In this document: positions 42,131-50,188 of the stretch, piece by piece
Position numbering within the stretch: position 1 is the stretch's first letter
How the letters are laid out: each line of letters opens with the position of its first letter
Assembly: GCA_963715825.1 (NCBI GenBank)
Contig: CAVQSI010000018.1
Location: 124,001-188,000 of the forward strand
Length of the DNA stretch: 64,000 nt
Source of the DNA: Sva-07 sp963715825
GTDB taxonomy: Bacteria; Actinomycetota; Acidimicrobiia; Acidimicrobiales; Ilumatobacteraceae
Direction: 5' to 3'
Position numbers and translations under genes: made by a program
The notes under the pieces: generated by a model
The model's database searches: none
What the model saw: the letters and a program-made list of their open reading frames with translations, nothing else
What the model was told of the DNA's origin: nothing

Positions 42131-43048
42131 GTGAAGCAACTGAACTCGCGCCCGATCGACACGGTCGACCTGCTGTCGCTGCCGGCATTCATCGGCACGA
42201 TGCTCTGGGAGTCGAGAGTGCTCGCGAAGCGTGAGCTGCGCGAGTTCGGCGACCTCGACGACGCCACCCTCGAGGAACTGTCGGACCCGAATCTGCCACC
42301 CGACCCGCTCGTGCCGGTCGGCTACGAACGACGCGACACCACCGCCAGTCTCGCGATGCTCGCCGGCAACGTGGCCGTCAACCTGGCGGTCGCCGGCGTG
42401 GTCGGGGCGATGGGGCGCGCGGTCTACAAACGTCGCATCGTCGACCTCGGCGTCACGAAGTGGTCGCTGCCGGCGGCGATGATCGCCTGGGACTTCCTCT
42501 ACTACTGGGACCACCGCTGGACGCACGAGGTGCGGCTGTTCTGGGCAAACCACGTCACCCACCACTCCAGCGAGCGCTACAACCTCTCCACGGCGCTGCG
42601 CCAGCCGTGGTCGGGGTTCCTGATGTCGTGGGTGTTCCTGCCCATGCCGCTGCTGGGCATCCCGGCGCATCACGTCGCCAAGGCCGGCCAGCTCAACCTG
42701 CTCTATCAGTACTGGATCCACACCGAGACGATCGACCGCCTCCCCAAGCCGATCGAAGCCGTGTTCAACACGCCGTCGCACCATCGGGTGCACCACGGCG
42801 CGAACCCCCAGTACCTCGACAAGAACTACGGCGGGATCCTCATCGTGTGGGACCGACTCTTCGGCACCTTCGAGCCCGAGGTGCGCCGGATCAAGTACGG
42901 CCTCACCAAGAACATCCACACCTACAACCCGATCCGGATCGGCTACCACGAGTTCGTCGACATCGCTCGCGACGTCCGCCGTGCACGGCGATGGCGCGAC
43001 AAGCTCGGCTACGTCGTGCGCCGCCCCGGCTGGCAGCCGTCAAGCTGA
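42131..43048 (+). CDS. sterol desaturase / fatty acid hydroxylase family protein
   Basis: A 305-residue membrane diiron hydroxylase with the His-box set DHRWTHE, HVTHHSSE and HHRVHHG and several hydrophobic helices. It should hydroxylate or desaturate a lipid or sterol-like substrate using oxygen. GTG 42131 is chosen with GAGACT 7 nt upstream; the earlier in-frame ATG 42071 falls inside the palindromic repeat. It is flanked on both sides by near-perfect 54-bp repeats. Confidence 0.87.
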   Translation: MKQLNSRPIDTVDLLSLPAFIGTMLWESRVLAKRELREFGDLDDATLEELSDPNLPPDPLVPVGYERRDTTASLAMLAGNVAVNLAVAGVVGAMGRAVYKRRIVDLGVTKWSLPAAMIAWDFLYYWDHRWTHEVRLFWANHVTHHSSERYNLSTALRQPWSGFLMSWVFLPMPLLGIPAHHVAKAGQLNLLYQYWIHTETIDRLPKPIEAVFNTPSHHRVHHGANPQYLDKNYGGILIVWDRLFGTFEPEVRRIKYGLTKNIHTYNPIRIGYHEFVDIARDVRRARRWRDKLGYVVRRPGWQPSS

Positions 43049-43060
43049 ACCCGGATCACC

Positions 43061-43114
43061 ACGTTTGCGTCGGCGTTTTCGTGGGCTGGTCCACCCGGAC
43101 CTCGACGCAAACGT
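43061..43114. repeat. 54-bp palindromic repeat, copy 4 (perfect outer arms)
   Basis: Outer arms ACGTTTGCGTCG / CGACGCAAACGT are perfect. Compared with copy 3, T to C on the left arm is matched by A to G on the right, so the base pair is kept. It lies between two convergent gene ends. Confidence 0.82.
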
Positions 43115-43125
43115 CGAGCGTGACG

Positions 43126-43920
43126 TCAGGCGGCGTACTGCGACAGGATCATCGCGGGGATGGGGCCCGGATCGATGTCGCCGGGGTGGTACTTCCGTGC
43201 GTACGTGGAGAACAGGCGGCTGCGGCCCGCCTTCATCCACGGCGGCAGATGCCGTTTGGCCGGCGCGCCCTGCGACTCGAGCAGGATGCGCTGCATCTGT
43301 CCGACGGCGCGCTGGAAGTGGACTTGCGACCGAACGGACGCGACCACCCGATACGGGTAGCTGCCTTCGAGATGCTCGTAGACGTCGAAGGCGACCGTGC
43401 GGTGCTCCATCTCTTCGGCGAGGTGCCACATCCAGAGTTCGCCCCACTTGCCGGGCCGGATGCTGCTGGTGCCCGAGATGGCCTCGTCGAGCGACGTGAG
43501 CGCCATCGCGCACGTCATCGCTTCGAAGCCCTCCGCGTAGGCGAGGTTGAAGCGCCGCGACTTCTCGGCGGTGTAGCGCCGGTAGTCGGCATCGAGCTCG
43601 TCCTCGACCGCCTGCAGGCGTGCCGCGGTCGCAGGGCCGAGCTGGCGCTTGATGATCTCGTTGATCCGACGATGGTTCTGGAAGTGCTGGGCTTCCTGGC
43701 CGATGAACTCCTTGACGTCTGCGGCGAGCCCAGGGTCGGTGATCTCGTCGGCGATCGAGCGGTAGGTGCGGATCAGGTAGGGCTCGAGGTACGGCATCGT
43801 CAGCGAGAACGCGACGAGGTGCGTTTCGCGCACGAGGTCGTCACCGGGCAGCACGTCGTCGAGTTCGTCGGGGAACTCGAACTTCACCTTGCGGACAGTG
43901 ATGTCGTGCGGCGCGCTCAT
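43126..43920 (-). CDS. PF10118-type predicted metal-dependent hydrolase
   Basis: A 264-residue protein of the PF10118/COG3687 type. Two helix motifs EAQHFQNH and HLAEEMEHRTVAFDVY look like diiron ligands of a ferritin-like bundle. The activity is not established. ATG 43920 overlaps the LysR stop (ATGA), so the two genes form an operon read away from the divergent small ORF. Confidence 0.82.
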   Translation of the reverse strand: MSAPHDITVRKVKFEFPDELDDVLPGDDLVRETHLVAFSLTMPYLEPYLIRTYRSIADEITDPGLAADVKEFIGQEAQHFQNHRRINEIIKRQLGPATAARLQAVEDELDADYRRYTAEKSRRFNLAYAEGFEAMTCAMALTSLDEAISGTSSIRPGKWGELWMWHLAEEMEHRTVAFDVYEHLEGSYPYRVVASVRSQVHFQRAVGQMQRILLESQGAPAKRHLPPWMKAGRSRLFSTYARKYHPGDIDPGPIPAMILSQYAA

Positions 43921-44876
43921 GCGAGCACGGTAGTCGCCGCCAGATCGAAGCGCTCGTCCGGTTCGGACAGCTCGGCGCACACGACGGTTGCGAGCTCGAC
44001 GAATGCGCTGGCTGCCGGCGACAGGGTTCGGCCCGCGCGCCACGCGATCGACACGTGCCGACCGGGGATCGGTGGGTCGAGCGGGTGGAGTTCGGTACGG
44101 GGATCCTCGGGTTCGGTGCACAGCAGCGGCATCACCGCGACGCCCATCCCGGCGCGGACCATGGCCGCCACGGTGCCGTTGTCGTTCGAACGGAAGACGT
44201 AGCTCGGGTCGAGCCCGCCGGCACGCAGCCCGGCCTCGTTGAGCAGTTGGCAGGAGTTCGGGTGTTGGCCGATCAGCGGTTCGTCGGCGAACGCAGCGAG
44301 CGACACCGGGCCGGGTGGGAACTGACCGGGCCGGGCGATCAGGACGAACGGGTCGGTGAGCAGCAGCCGCGAGTCGAACCCCGACTGCTCCGGCGGGGCG
44401 ACCTCACCCACGATGAACGACACCTCGGTCTGGCCGCGCTCGAGGTGCTCGTGCAGTTCTTCGTCGACGTCGGTCTCGAACAGCTGCACCTCGACGCCCG
44501 GGTGCGCCGCACGGAACCGCCCCAACACCATGGGCAGCACCGCTGACGACACGCTCTGGAACGTCCCGACGGTCAGCCGCCCGGTGTCACCGGTCCGGAA
44601 CCGGTCGAGGTCGTCGGCGAGCGCGGCGACCCGGGCCAACAGGTCGCGCCCCCCTCGCAGCAGCACGGCGCCGAACGGCGTCAGTTCGACCGCCCGCGGA
44701 CCTCGCGGCCGATCGAACACCTTGTCGCCGACCGCCCGTTCGAGCGCCGCGATCTGCTGGCTGACCGCCGACTGGGTGTAGCCGAGACGCTGGGCGGCAC
44801 GGGCGAAGGTGCCCTCGGAGGCGACGGCATCGAGCGCCGCGAGGTGCCGCAGTTCGAGATCCCTGAGCCCCGTCAT
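43917..44876 (-). CDS. LysR family transcriptional regulator
   Basis: A 319-residue LysR-type regulator. The N-terminal HTH (EGTFARAAQRLGYTQSAVSQQI in part) spans about residues 20-43; residues 95-305 form the effector domain. TACGCT lies 7 nt upstream of ATG 44876 (leaderless). Three TGATCA palindromes cover its promoter, so it probably controls itself and the divergent small gene. Confidence 0.92.
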   Translation of the reverse strand: MTGLRDLELRHLAALDAVASEGTFARAAQRLGYTQSAVSQQIAALERAVGDKVFDRPRGPRAVELTPFGAVLLRGGRDLLARVAALADDLDRFRTGDTGRLTVGTFQSVSSAVLPMVLGRFRAAHPGVEVQLFETDVDEELHEHLERGQTEVSFIVGEVAPPEQSGFDSRLLLTDPFVLIARPGQFPPGPVSLAAFADEPLIGQHPNSCQLLNEAGLRAGGLDPSYVFRSNDNGTVAAMVRAGMGVAVMPLLCTEPEDPRTELHPLDPPIPGRHVSIAWRAGRTLSPAASAFVELATVVCAELSEPDERFDLAATTVLA

Positions 44877-44878
44877 GA

Positions 44879-44913
44879 TGATCAGCGTAACTGATGATCA
44901 TGAGTATTGATCA
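44879..44913. promoter_or_regulatory. three TGATCA palindromes, probable LysR operator
   Basis: TGATCA occurs at 44879, 44895 and 44908 (16 and 13 bp apart) between the LysR start and the divergent small gene. The LysR -10 TACGCT (44884-44889, minus) lies between the first two, so binding would affect autoregulation. Confidence 0.62.
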
Positions 44914-44940
44914 TCGCCATCGATGTCGACCGATCGTCCC

Positions 44941-44946
44941 TACCGT
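44941..44946 (+). promoter_or_regulatory. leaderless -10 box of the small divergent gene
   Basis: TACCGT, 7 nt upstream of ATG 44954. It decides this start over ATG 44948 and the upstream frame. Confidence 0.52.
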
Positions 44947-44953
44947 GATGGTC

Positions 44954-45184
44954 ATGAACACGCTCGACGACATCGCCATCACCATCGACCGACAGGGCTT
45001 CGACGCCCTCGATCGCACCACCGTCGACAACGTCCTCGCTCTCGCGGCCGCCGCTGACGCCTCTGCGGTGCTCGCCGAGGTGTTCGCCGACGAGCACGAG
45101 CCCGCACCGGTGCGCGAGCGTGCCTTCGGCCTGCTCGCCATGCAGATCACCTCCGGCCGCCGCCGGTTCGCACTGGCCGCCTGA
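44954..45184 (+). CDS. small acidic protein of unknown function
   Basis: A 76-residue helical, Ala/Asp-rich protein divergent from the LysR gene. It shows no recognised motif. The leaderless promoter and the adjacent LysR operator make it a likely regulated target. Confidence 0.55.
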   Translation: MNTLDDIAITIDRQGFDALDRTTVDNVLALAAAADASAVLAEVFADEHEPAPVRERAFGLLAMQITSGRRRFALAA

Positions 45185-45205
45185 CGCCGGGCGTCCATGG
45201 CTCCG

Positions 45206-45211
45206 TAGAGT
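45206..45211 (+). promoter_or_regulatory. leaderless -10 box of the SDR gene at 45218
   Basis: TAGAGT, 6 nt upstream of ATG 45218. Confidence 0.52.
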
Positions 45212-45217
45212 CGGGCC

Positions 45218-46087
45218 ATGCAGCAGTTCCACGGCAAGGTCGCAGCGATCACGGGTGCCGGTTCGGGCATCGGCCGTGGCCTCGCACTCGAACTCGCCGG
45301 ACGGGGATGCCATCTCGCGTTGTCCGATGTCGACGACGACGGGCTCGCCGAGACGGTTGCACTGGTCGAGCCGACCGCGGGCACGCTCGGCGGTGCAGGT
45401 GTCGGAGTCAAGGCGTCGAGCGCACACGTCGACGTGACCGATCGCGACGCCGTCGAGGCGTGGGCCGCCGAGGTTGCCGACGAGTTCGGACAGGTCAACC
45501 TGATCTTCAACAACGCCGGCGTCGCGCTGAGCGCCAACGTGAGCGCGATGAGCTACGAGAGTTTCCGCTGGTTGATGGACATCAACTTCTGGGGCGTGGT
45601 GCACGGCACGCTGGCGTATCTCCCCCACCTGAAGGCGTCAGGTGACGGCCACGTGATCAACATCTCCAGCGTGTTCGGGTTGTTGGGCATCCCGACCCAG
45701 TCCGCCTACAACTCGGCGAAGTTCGCCGTGCGCGGGTTCACCGACGCGCTGCGTACCGAGCTCGACATCGAACAGTGCGGTGTGTCGGCCACCACGATCC
45801 ATCCCGGTGGTATCCGCACGAACATCGCCCGCAACGCCCGCTTCGAGTTCGCCGAGCACGAAGAAGCAGTCGACGCCGAGCAGGCCGCGATCGACTTCGA
45901 GAAGTTCACCCGCACGACGCCACAGAAGGCAGCGCAGCTGATCCTCGGCGCCGTTGCGAAGAACAAGCGGCGTGCCCTCATCGGCCCCGACGCCCACCTG
46001 TTCGACGCCGCCGCACGGATCTCCCCGCGGGCCTCACAGTGGACGCTCGGCAAGCTGGTCGCGCGCAGCACCACCGCCATCGTCTGA
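45218..46087 (+). CDS. short-chain dehydrogenase/reductase
   Basis: A 289-residue classical SDR with TGAGSGIG, NNAG and the YNSAK catalytic motif. The substrate is unknown. It ends 2 bp from the convergent corA stop. Confidence 0.9.
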   Translation: MQQFHGKVAAITGAGSGIGRGLALELAGRGCHLALSDVDDDGLAETVALVEPTAGTLGGAGVGVKASSAHVDVTDRDAVEAWAAEVADEFGQVNLIFNNAGVALSANVSAMSYESFRWLMDINFWGVVHGTLAYLPHLKASGDGHVINISSVFGLLGIPTQSAYNSAKFAVRGFTDALRTELDIEQCGVSATTIHPGGIRTNIARNARFEFAEHEEAVDAEQAAIDFEKFTRTTPQKAAQLILGAVAKNKRRALIGPDAHLFDAAARISPRASQWTLGKLVARSTTAIV

Positions 46088-46089
46088 CG

Positions 46090-47058
46090 TCAGAGCCAGC
46101 CGGACTTCTTGAACTGCCGGTACAGCAGGGCGACCGCGATTGCGGTCAGCGACAGCACGAGCGGATACCCGCCGGCCCATTGCAGCTCGGGCATGTTCTC
46201 GAAGTTCATGCCGTAGATCCCGGCGACCATCGTGGGCACCGCCGCCATCGCGACCCAGGCGCTGATCTTGCGCATGTCGTCGTTCTGGCGCACGGAGATC
46301 TGGGTGAGGCTGGCCGTGAGCGCCGCGTCGAGCAGGCCCGACAGCGAGTGGGCGCGGGTGACGGCCCGGTCGAGCTGGTCGGATGCCTCGTTGAGGTCGT
46401 GGAGGACCTCGGGCGCCATCTGCGGCCCTCGCACCCTGATCAGGCGGGCGAGCGGATCGTCGAGCGAGTCGATCGCCACGATCATGCGGCGCACCTCGCG
46501 CTTGAGCTTGTAGAGGCGTTGCACGGGTTGACGGTTGCTGTCGGAGAACACGTCGCGTTCGACCTCGACCACGTCGTTCTCGAAGCCGTCGAGCGCCGGG
46601 CCGTAGCCGTCGATGACGACGTTGACGACCGCAGCGACGACCGCGGCAGGACCGAGTCGCAAGCGGTCCGGATCGGCTTCGAGCGCGGTGCGAGCCGACG
46701 ACAGCTGGCTCGCCTGGCCGTGACGGATCGTGATCACGGCGTGCGGTCCGACGAGCACGGTCATCTCGCCGAGCGCGATCGTCTCGTTGCGGTCCTCGTA
46801 GGCAGCAGTACGCAGCACGAGTTGCACGACCGGTCCGTCGACGGTGAGCACCGGGCGGGCGTGGGGGGTCAACACGTCGATCGGCGACACGCCCGTGATG
46901 CCGAGCGAGTCCATCGCCTCTTGCAACTCGGCCTGGTCGGGCATCCGGAGCCCCAGCCACACGAACCCGTTGCGCTCGACATCGTGGTCGAGCGTCATCG
47001 TGGCAGGATCGAACTCGCGTCGCTGGCCATCGACGTAGGCAGCACAATCGATTCGCAC
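46090..47058 (-). CDS. corA: CorA-type magnesium/divalent-metal transporter
   Basis: A 322-residue CorA protein: a large N-terminal cytoplasmic domain, a long stalk helix and two C-terminal membrane helices with the pore signature YGMNFENMPE. It imports Mg2+ or Co2+. GTG 47058 has GACACT 6 nt upstream; the frame upstream overlaps the DUF5655 gene and is rejected. Confidence 0.93.
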   Translation of the reverse strand: MRIDCAAYVDGQRREFDPATMTLDHDVERNGFVWLGLRMPDQAELQEAMDSLGITGVSPIDVLTPHARPVLTVDGPVVQLVLRTAAYEDRNETIALGEMTVLVGPHAVITIRHGQASQLSSARTALEADPDRLRLGPAAVVAAVVNVVIDGYGPALDGFENDVVEVERDVFSDSNRQPVQRLYKLKREVRRMIVAIDSLDDPLARLIRVRGPQMAPEVLHDLNEASDQLDRAVTRAHSLSGLLDAALTASLTQISVRQNDDMRKISAWVAMAAVPTMVAGIYGMNFENMPELQWAGGYPLVLSLTAIAVALLYRQFKKSGWL

Positions 47059-47098
47059 GCCCCCAGTGTCGCCGGTTCGAGCGCGCCGCGCGGCGATG

Positions 47099-47515
47099 TC
47101 AGATCGGTTCGTCGTTGTAGGCCTCGGTGAGCAGGTCGAGCAGCGCCGCGTCGACCTCGTCTGGCGTGCGGACGTTGGCGACGTGCCAGTGGCGAGTGCC
47201 GTACTCGACCACCTTGCGGGTGATCGTCGGATGTGTGGCTCGTCGTCGCAGTGAGAACGAGATCGCAACCCATCGGTCCTTCGGGCGGAGTTCGGCGAAC
47301 TTGCGCGGGTTCTTGAGGAACACCCCCACCGACACGATGTCGACGTGCACGGGCCCGAGCGACTCGACGTGCGCCATCACGACATCGAAGATCGGCCGCT
47401 CGTGGGCTGGACCCGTCTCGAAGTACTCGTCGAGCGTCAGGCCCGGCGCACAGTCGTGTGATTGCCCGGACCGGCCGAACAGGCGACCGCACTCAGGACA
47501 GATCCATTCAGCCAC
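47099..47515 (-). CDS. DUF5655 domain protein with zinc-ribbon N-terminus
   Basis: A 138-residue protein: CPECG with a following HDC suggests a small zinc site at residues 6-22, and the remainder is a DUF5655-like domain (FLKNPRKFAELRPKDRWV in part). Function unknown. The start is GTG 47515. Confidence 0.75.
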   Translation of the reverse strand: MAEWICPECGRLFGRSGQSHDCAPGLTLDEYFETGPAHERPIFDVVMAHVESLGPVHVDIVSVGVFLKNPRKFAELRPKDRWVAISFSLRRRATHPTITRKVVEYGTRHWHVANVRTPDEVDAALLDLLTEAYNDEPI

Positions 47516-47607
47516 GGCACATCACCGTGCCCGATCCTTGCAGGAACCACGGGTTGCGGCAGCGTCACTTCGATGCGCGAAGCTGCCAGCGAGACGAGGA
47601 GGGCGAG

Positions 47608-49125
47608 ATGAGCCAGACCACCAGCACGCTCGAACGCGGGGACAGCACGACGGTCGAGCATGTCGATGTCCTGATCGTGGGGGCCGGGATCTCCGGGATC
47701 GGCGCCGGGTACCACCTGCAGGATCAATACCCGGAGAAGTCGTTCGTCATCCTCGAGAAGTTCGAGAGCTTCGGCGGCACGTGGCTCACCCACAAGTACC
47801 CGGGGATTCGATCCGACAGCGACCTCTACACGTTCGGGTATCGCTTCAAGCCGTGGATCGGGCCGCCGATCGCCACCGCCGACAAGATCCTCGCCTACAT
47901 GGGCGAGGTGATCGACGAGAACGACCTCGATCGCCACATCCGCTACCACCACGCGATCTCGACGGCGGACTGGTCGAGCGACGACAACCTCTGGACGGTC
48001 AGCGCGACGCGCACCGATCCCGCCTCCGGCAGCGCCGAAGCCGTCACGTTCACCACCAACTTCCTGTGGATGTGCCAGGGCTACTACAAGCACGAGGAGG
48101 GCTACACCCCCGACTGGCCGGGGATGCGCGACTACGAGGGCCAGATCGTGCATCCGCAGACGTGGCCGACCGACATCGACCTGACCGGCAAACAGGTGCT
48201 GGTGATCGGCTCGGGCGCCACGGCGGCCACACTCGTTCCGGCGATCGCGGATGAGTGCGAGCACGTCACGATGCTGCAGCGGTCGCCGACGTACTTCATC
48301 TCGCGTCCGAACGTGAACGAAGTGGCCGACATGCTGCGCAGCCTCGAGATCCCCGAGGAGTGGACGCACGAGATCGTGCGCCGCAAGGCGTTGCAGGACC
48401 AGGCGTTGATCACGAAGCTGTCGTTCGAGGAACCCGAGTGGGTCCGCACGGAACTGCTCAACGCGGTGCGTGCCGAGCTCCCCGAGGGCTACGACGTCGA
48501 CACCCACTTCACGCCGAAGTACCGACCGTGGCAACAGCGGCTCGCGATGGTGCCCGACGGGGACCTGTTCAAGGGAATCAGCGCCGGGCTCGCCTCCGTG
48601 GTCACCGATGAGATCGAGACGTTCAACTCCACGGGCATCCTCACGAAGTCGGGCCAGCAGCTCGACGCCGACGTGATCGTCACTGCGACAGGCTTCGATC
48701 TGAGCGTGCTCGGCGAGATCGCGTTCACCGTCGACGGAGCGCCGGTCAACTTCGCCGACACGGTGACCTACCGGGGGATGATGTTCACCGGCGTGCCGAA
48801 CCTGCTGTGGGTGTTCGGCTACTTCCGGGCGAGCTGGACCCTGCGAGCCGACCTCCTCGGCGATTTCGTGTGCCGCCTCCTGCACCACATGGACAAGATC
48901 GGCGCGAAGAAGGTCACCCCGCAGTTGCGGCCCGAGGACGCCGACATGGAGCTGGGATCGTGGATCGACCCGGAGAACTTCAACCCGGGCTACCTGATGC
49001 GCAGCCAGCACCTGATGCCCAAGCGCGGCGACAAACCCGAGTGGCAGCACACCCAGGACTACTGGACCGAGAAGACCGAGCTCCCCGCTCTCGACCTCGA
49101 CGACGGCTGCCTCCGCTACGACTGA
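47608..49125 (+). CDS. EthA-like FAD-dependent (Baeyer-Villiger) monooxygenase
   Basis: A 505-residue flavin monooxygenase. FAD motif GAGISGIG (about 28-35), the FGGTW and YPGIRSDSDLYTFGY segment, the NADP motif GSGATAATL and the LQRSPTY block match EthA, the mycobacterial ethionamide-activating Baeyer-Villiger enzyme. It inserts oxygen into a ketone. ATG 47608 follows GAGGAGGG. An overlapping 12-codon ORF (47573-47611, ending ATGA) is noted but has no -10. Confidence 0.88.
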   Translation: MSQTTSTLERGDSTTVEHVDVLIVGAGISGIGAGYHLQDQYPEKSFVILEKFESFGGTWLTHKYPGIRSDSDLYTFGYRFKPWIGPPIATADKILAYMGEVIDENDLDRHIRYHHAISTADWSSDDNLWTVSATRTDPASGSAEAVTFTTNFLWMCQGYYKHEEGYTPDWPGMRDYEGQIVHPQTWPTDIDLTGKQVLVIGSGATAATLVPAIADECEHVTMLQRSPTYFISRPNVNEVADMLRSLEIPEEWTHEIVRRKALQDQALITKLSFEEPEWVRTELLNAVRAELPEGYDVDTHFTPKYRPWQQRLAMVPDGDLFKGISAGLASVVTDEIETFNSTGILTKSGQQLDADVIVTATGFDLSVLGEIAFTVDGAPVNFADTVTYRGMMFTGVPNLLWVFGYFRASWTLRADLLGDFVCRLLHHMDKIGAKKVTPQLRPEDADMELGSWIDPENFNPGYLMRSQHLMPKRGDKPEWQHTQDYWTEKTELPALDLDDGCLRYD

Positions 49126-49139
49126 GTTGCATCGCAGAC

Positions 49140-50186
49140 ATGACGGTTCGGGTCGGCTTCATCGGGACGGGGTTCATCGCCCGCACGCACAACTGGTTCC
49201 TCAAGCACACGGCGGCGGACCACCGGATCGTCGCGGTCCACGACCTCGACACCGAACGGGCGCGGGAGTTCGCCGCTCGTGTCGGCGCCGAGGCGGTCGG
49301 CGAGGAGGAGGTGCTCGACATCGTCGACGCCGTGTTCATCACGACGTGGACGTCGGAGCACGAGCGGCTCGTCGCGGCAGCCGCCGATCGGGGCGTCGCC
49401 GTGTTCTGCGAGAAACCGTTGGCGTTCGACGCTGCCGCCGCACAACGGATGGTCGATGCCGTCGAGGCGGCGGGCGTCGTCAACCAGGTCGGTCTCGTTC
49501 TGCGATCGATGCCGCAGTTCCTGCACGCACGAACGCTGCTCGCAGACGAACGGGCGGGGCGCCTGCTGGCGGTGTCGTTCCGTGACGACCAGTTCATCCC
49601 GATCCAGAGCCACTACGGCTCGACGTGGCGCATCGATCCCGAGCGGTGTGGCCGTGGGACGCTGCTCGAACATTCGATCCACGACGTCGACGTGATGCAG
49701 TGGATGTGCGGGCCGGTGGAGTCGGTCAGTGGCACGGTGCGTGAGGTGCACGGGTACCCGCGCATCGACGACGTGGCCGTTGCGCGCCTCGACTTCACCA
49801 ACGGTGGCGTTGCGTCGCTCACCTCGATCTGGCACGACATCGTCGATCGACCGAGCCTGCGCAGCATCGAGATCTTCTGCGAGAACCTCTACCTTCACCT
49901 CGACGGCGAGGCGACGAGCCCGCTGACGTGGCAATTCACCGGCGAACCCGTCGAGACACTCGGCGGCGCCGACCTGGCACGTGCGTGCATCGACGACGGT
50001 CTCGCCCGCGAACGCGATCTCGCCCCCGTGCCAGGCGGCGCGATGTTCAACCCGCTCACACCGTTCCTCGATGCGATCGCCGGCGGCCACGAGTCGCCGC
50101 TGCCGTTGCGCGAGGCCCTTCCCGCGCACCGCATCGTCGACGCCATCTACGCCTCCGCCGATCGCGACACGACGGTCGAGGTCTGA
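49140..50186 (+). CDS. Gfo/Idh/MocA family oxidoreductase
   Basis: A 348-residue NAD(P)-dependent dehydrogenase of the inositol-dehydrogenase type: FIGTGFIARTHN is the nucleotide fold, CEKPL carries the catalytic Lys, and HSIHDVDVMQW the active-site His. The substrate is a sugar, inositol or related polyol. It follows the EthA-like gene by 14 bp. Confidence 0.88.
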   Translation: MTVRVGFIGTGFIARTHNWFLKHTAADHRIVAVHDLDTERAREFAARVGAEAVGEEEVLDIVDAVFITTWTSEHERLVAAAADRGVAVFCEKPLAFDAAAAQRMVDAVEAAGVVNQVGLVLRSMPQFLHARTLLADERAGRLLAVSFRDDQFIPIQSHYGSTWRIDPERCGRGTLLEHSIHDVDVMQWMCGPVESVSGTVREVHGYPRIDDVAVARLDFTNGGVASLTSIWHDIVDRPSLRSIEIFCENLYLHLDGEATSPLTWQFTGEPVETLGGADLARACIDDGLARERDLAPVPGGAMFNPLTPFLDAIAGGHESPLPLREALPAHRIVDAIYASADRDTTVEV

Positions 50187-50188
50187 GA

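Noticed and set aside
47573..47611. 12-codon ORF overlapping the EthA-like start (ATGA)
   Set aside because: No -10 at leaderless spacing; it may exist only because the Shine-Dalgarno region is open in that frame.
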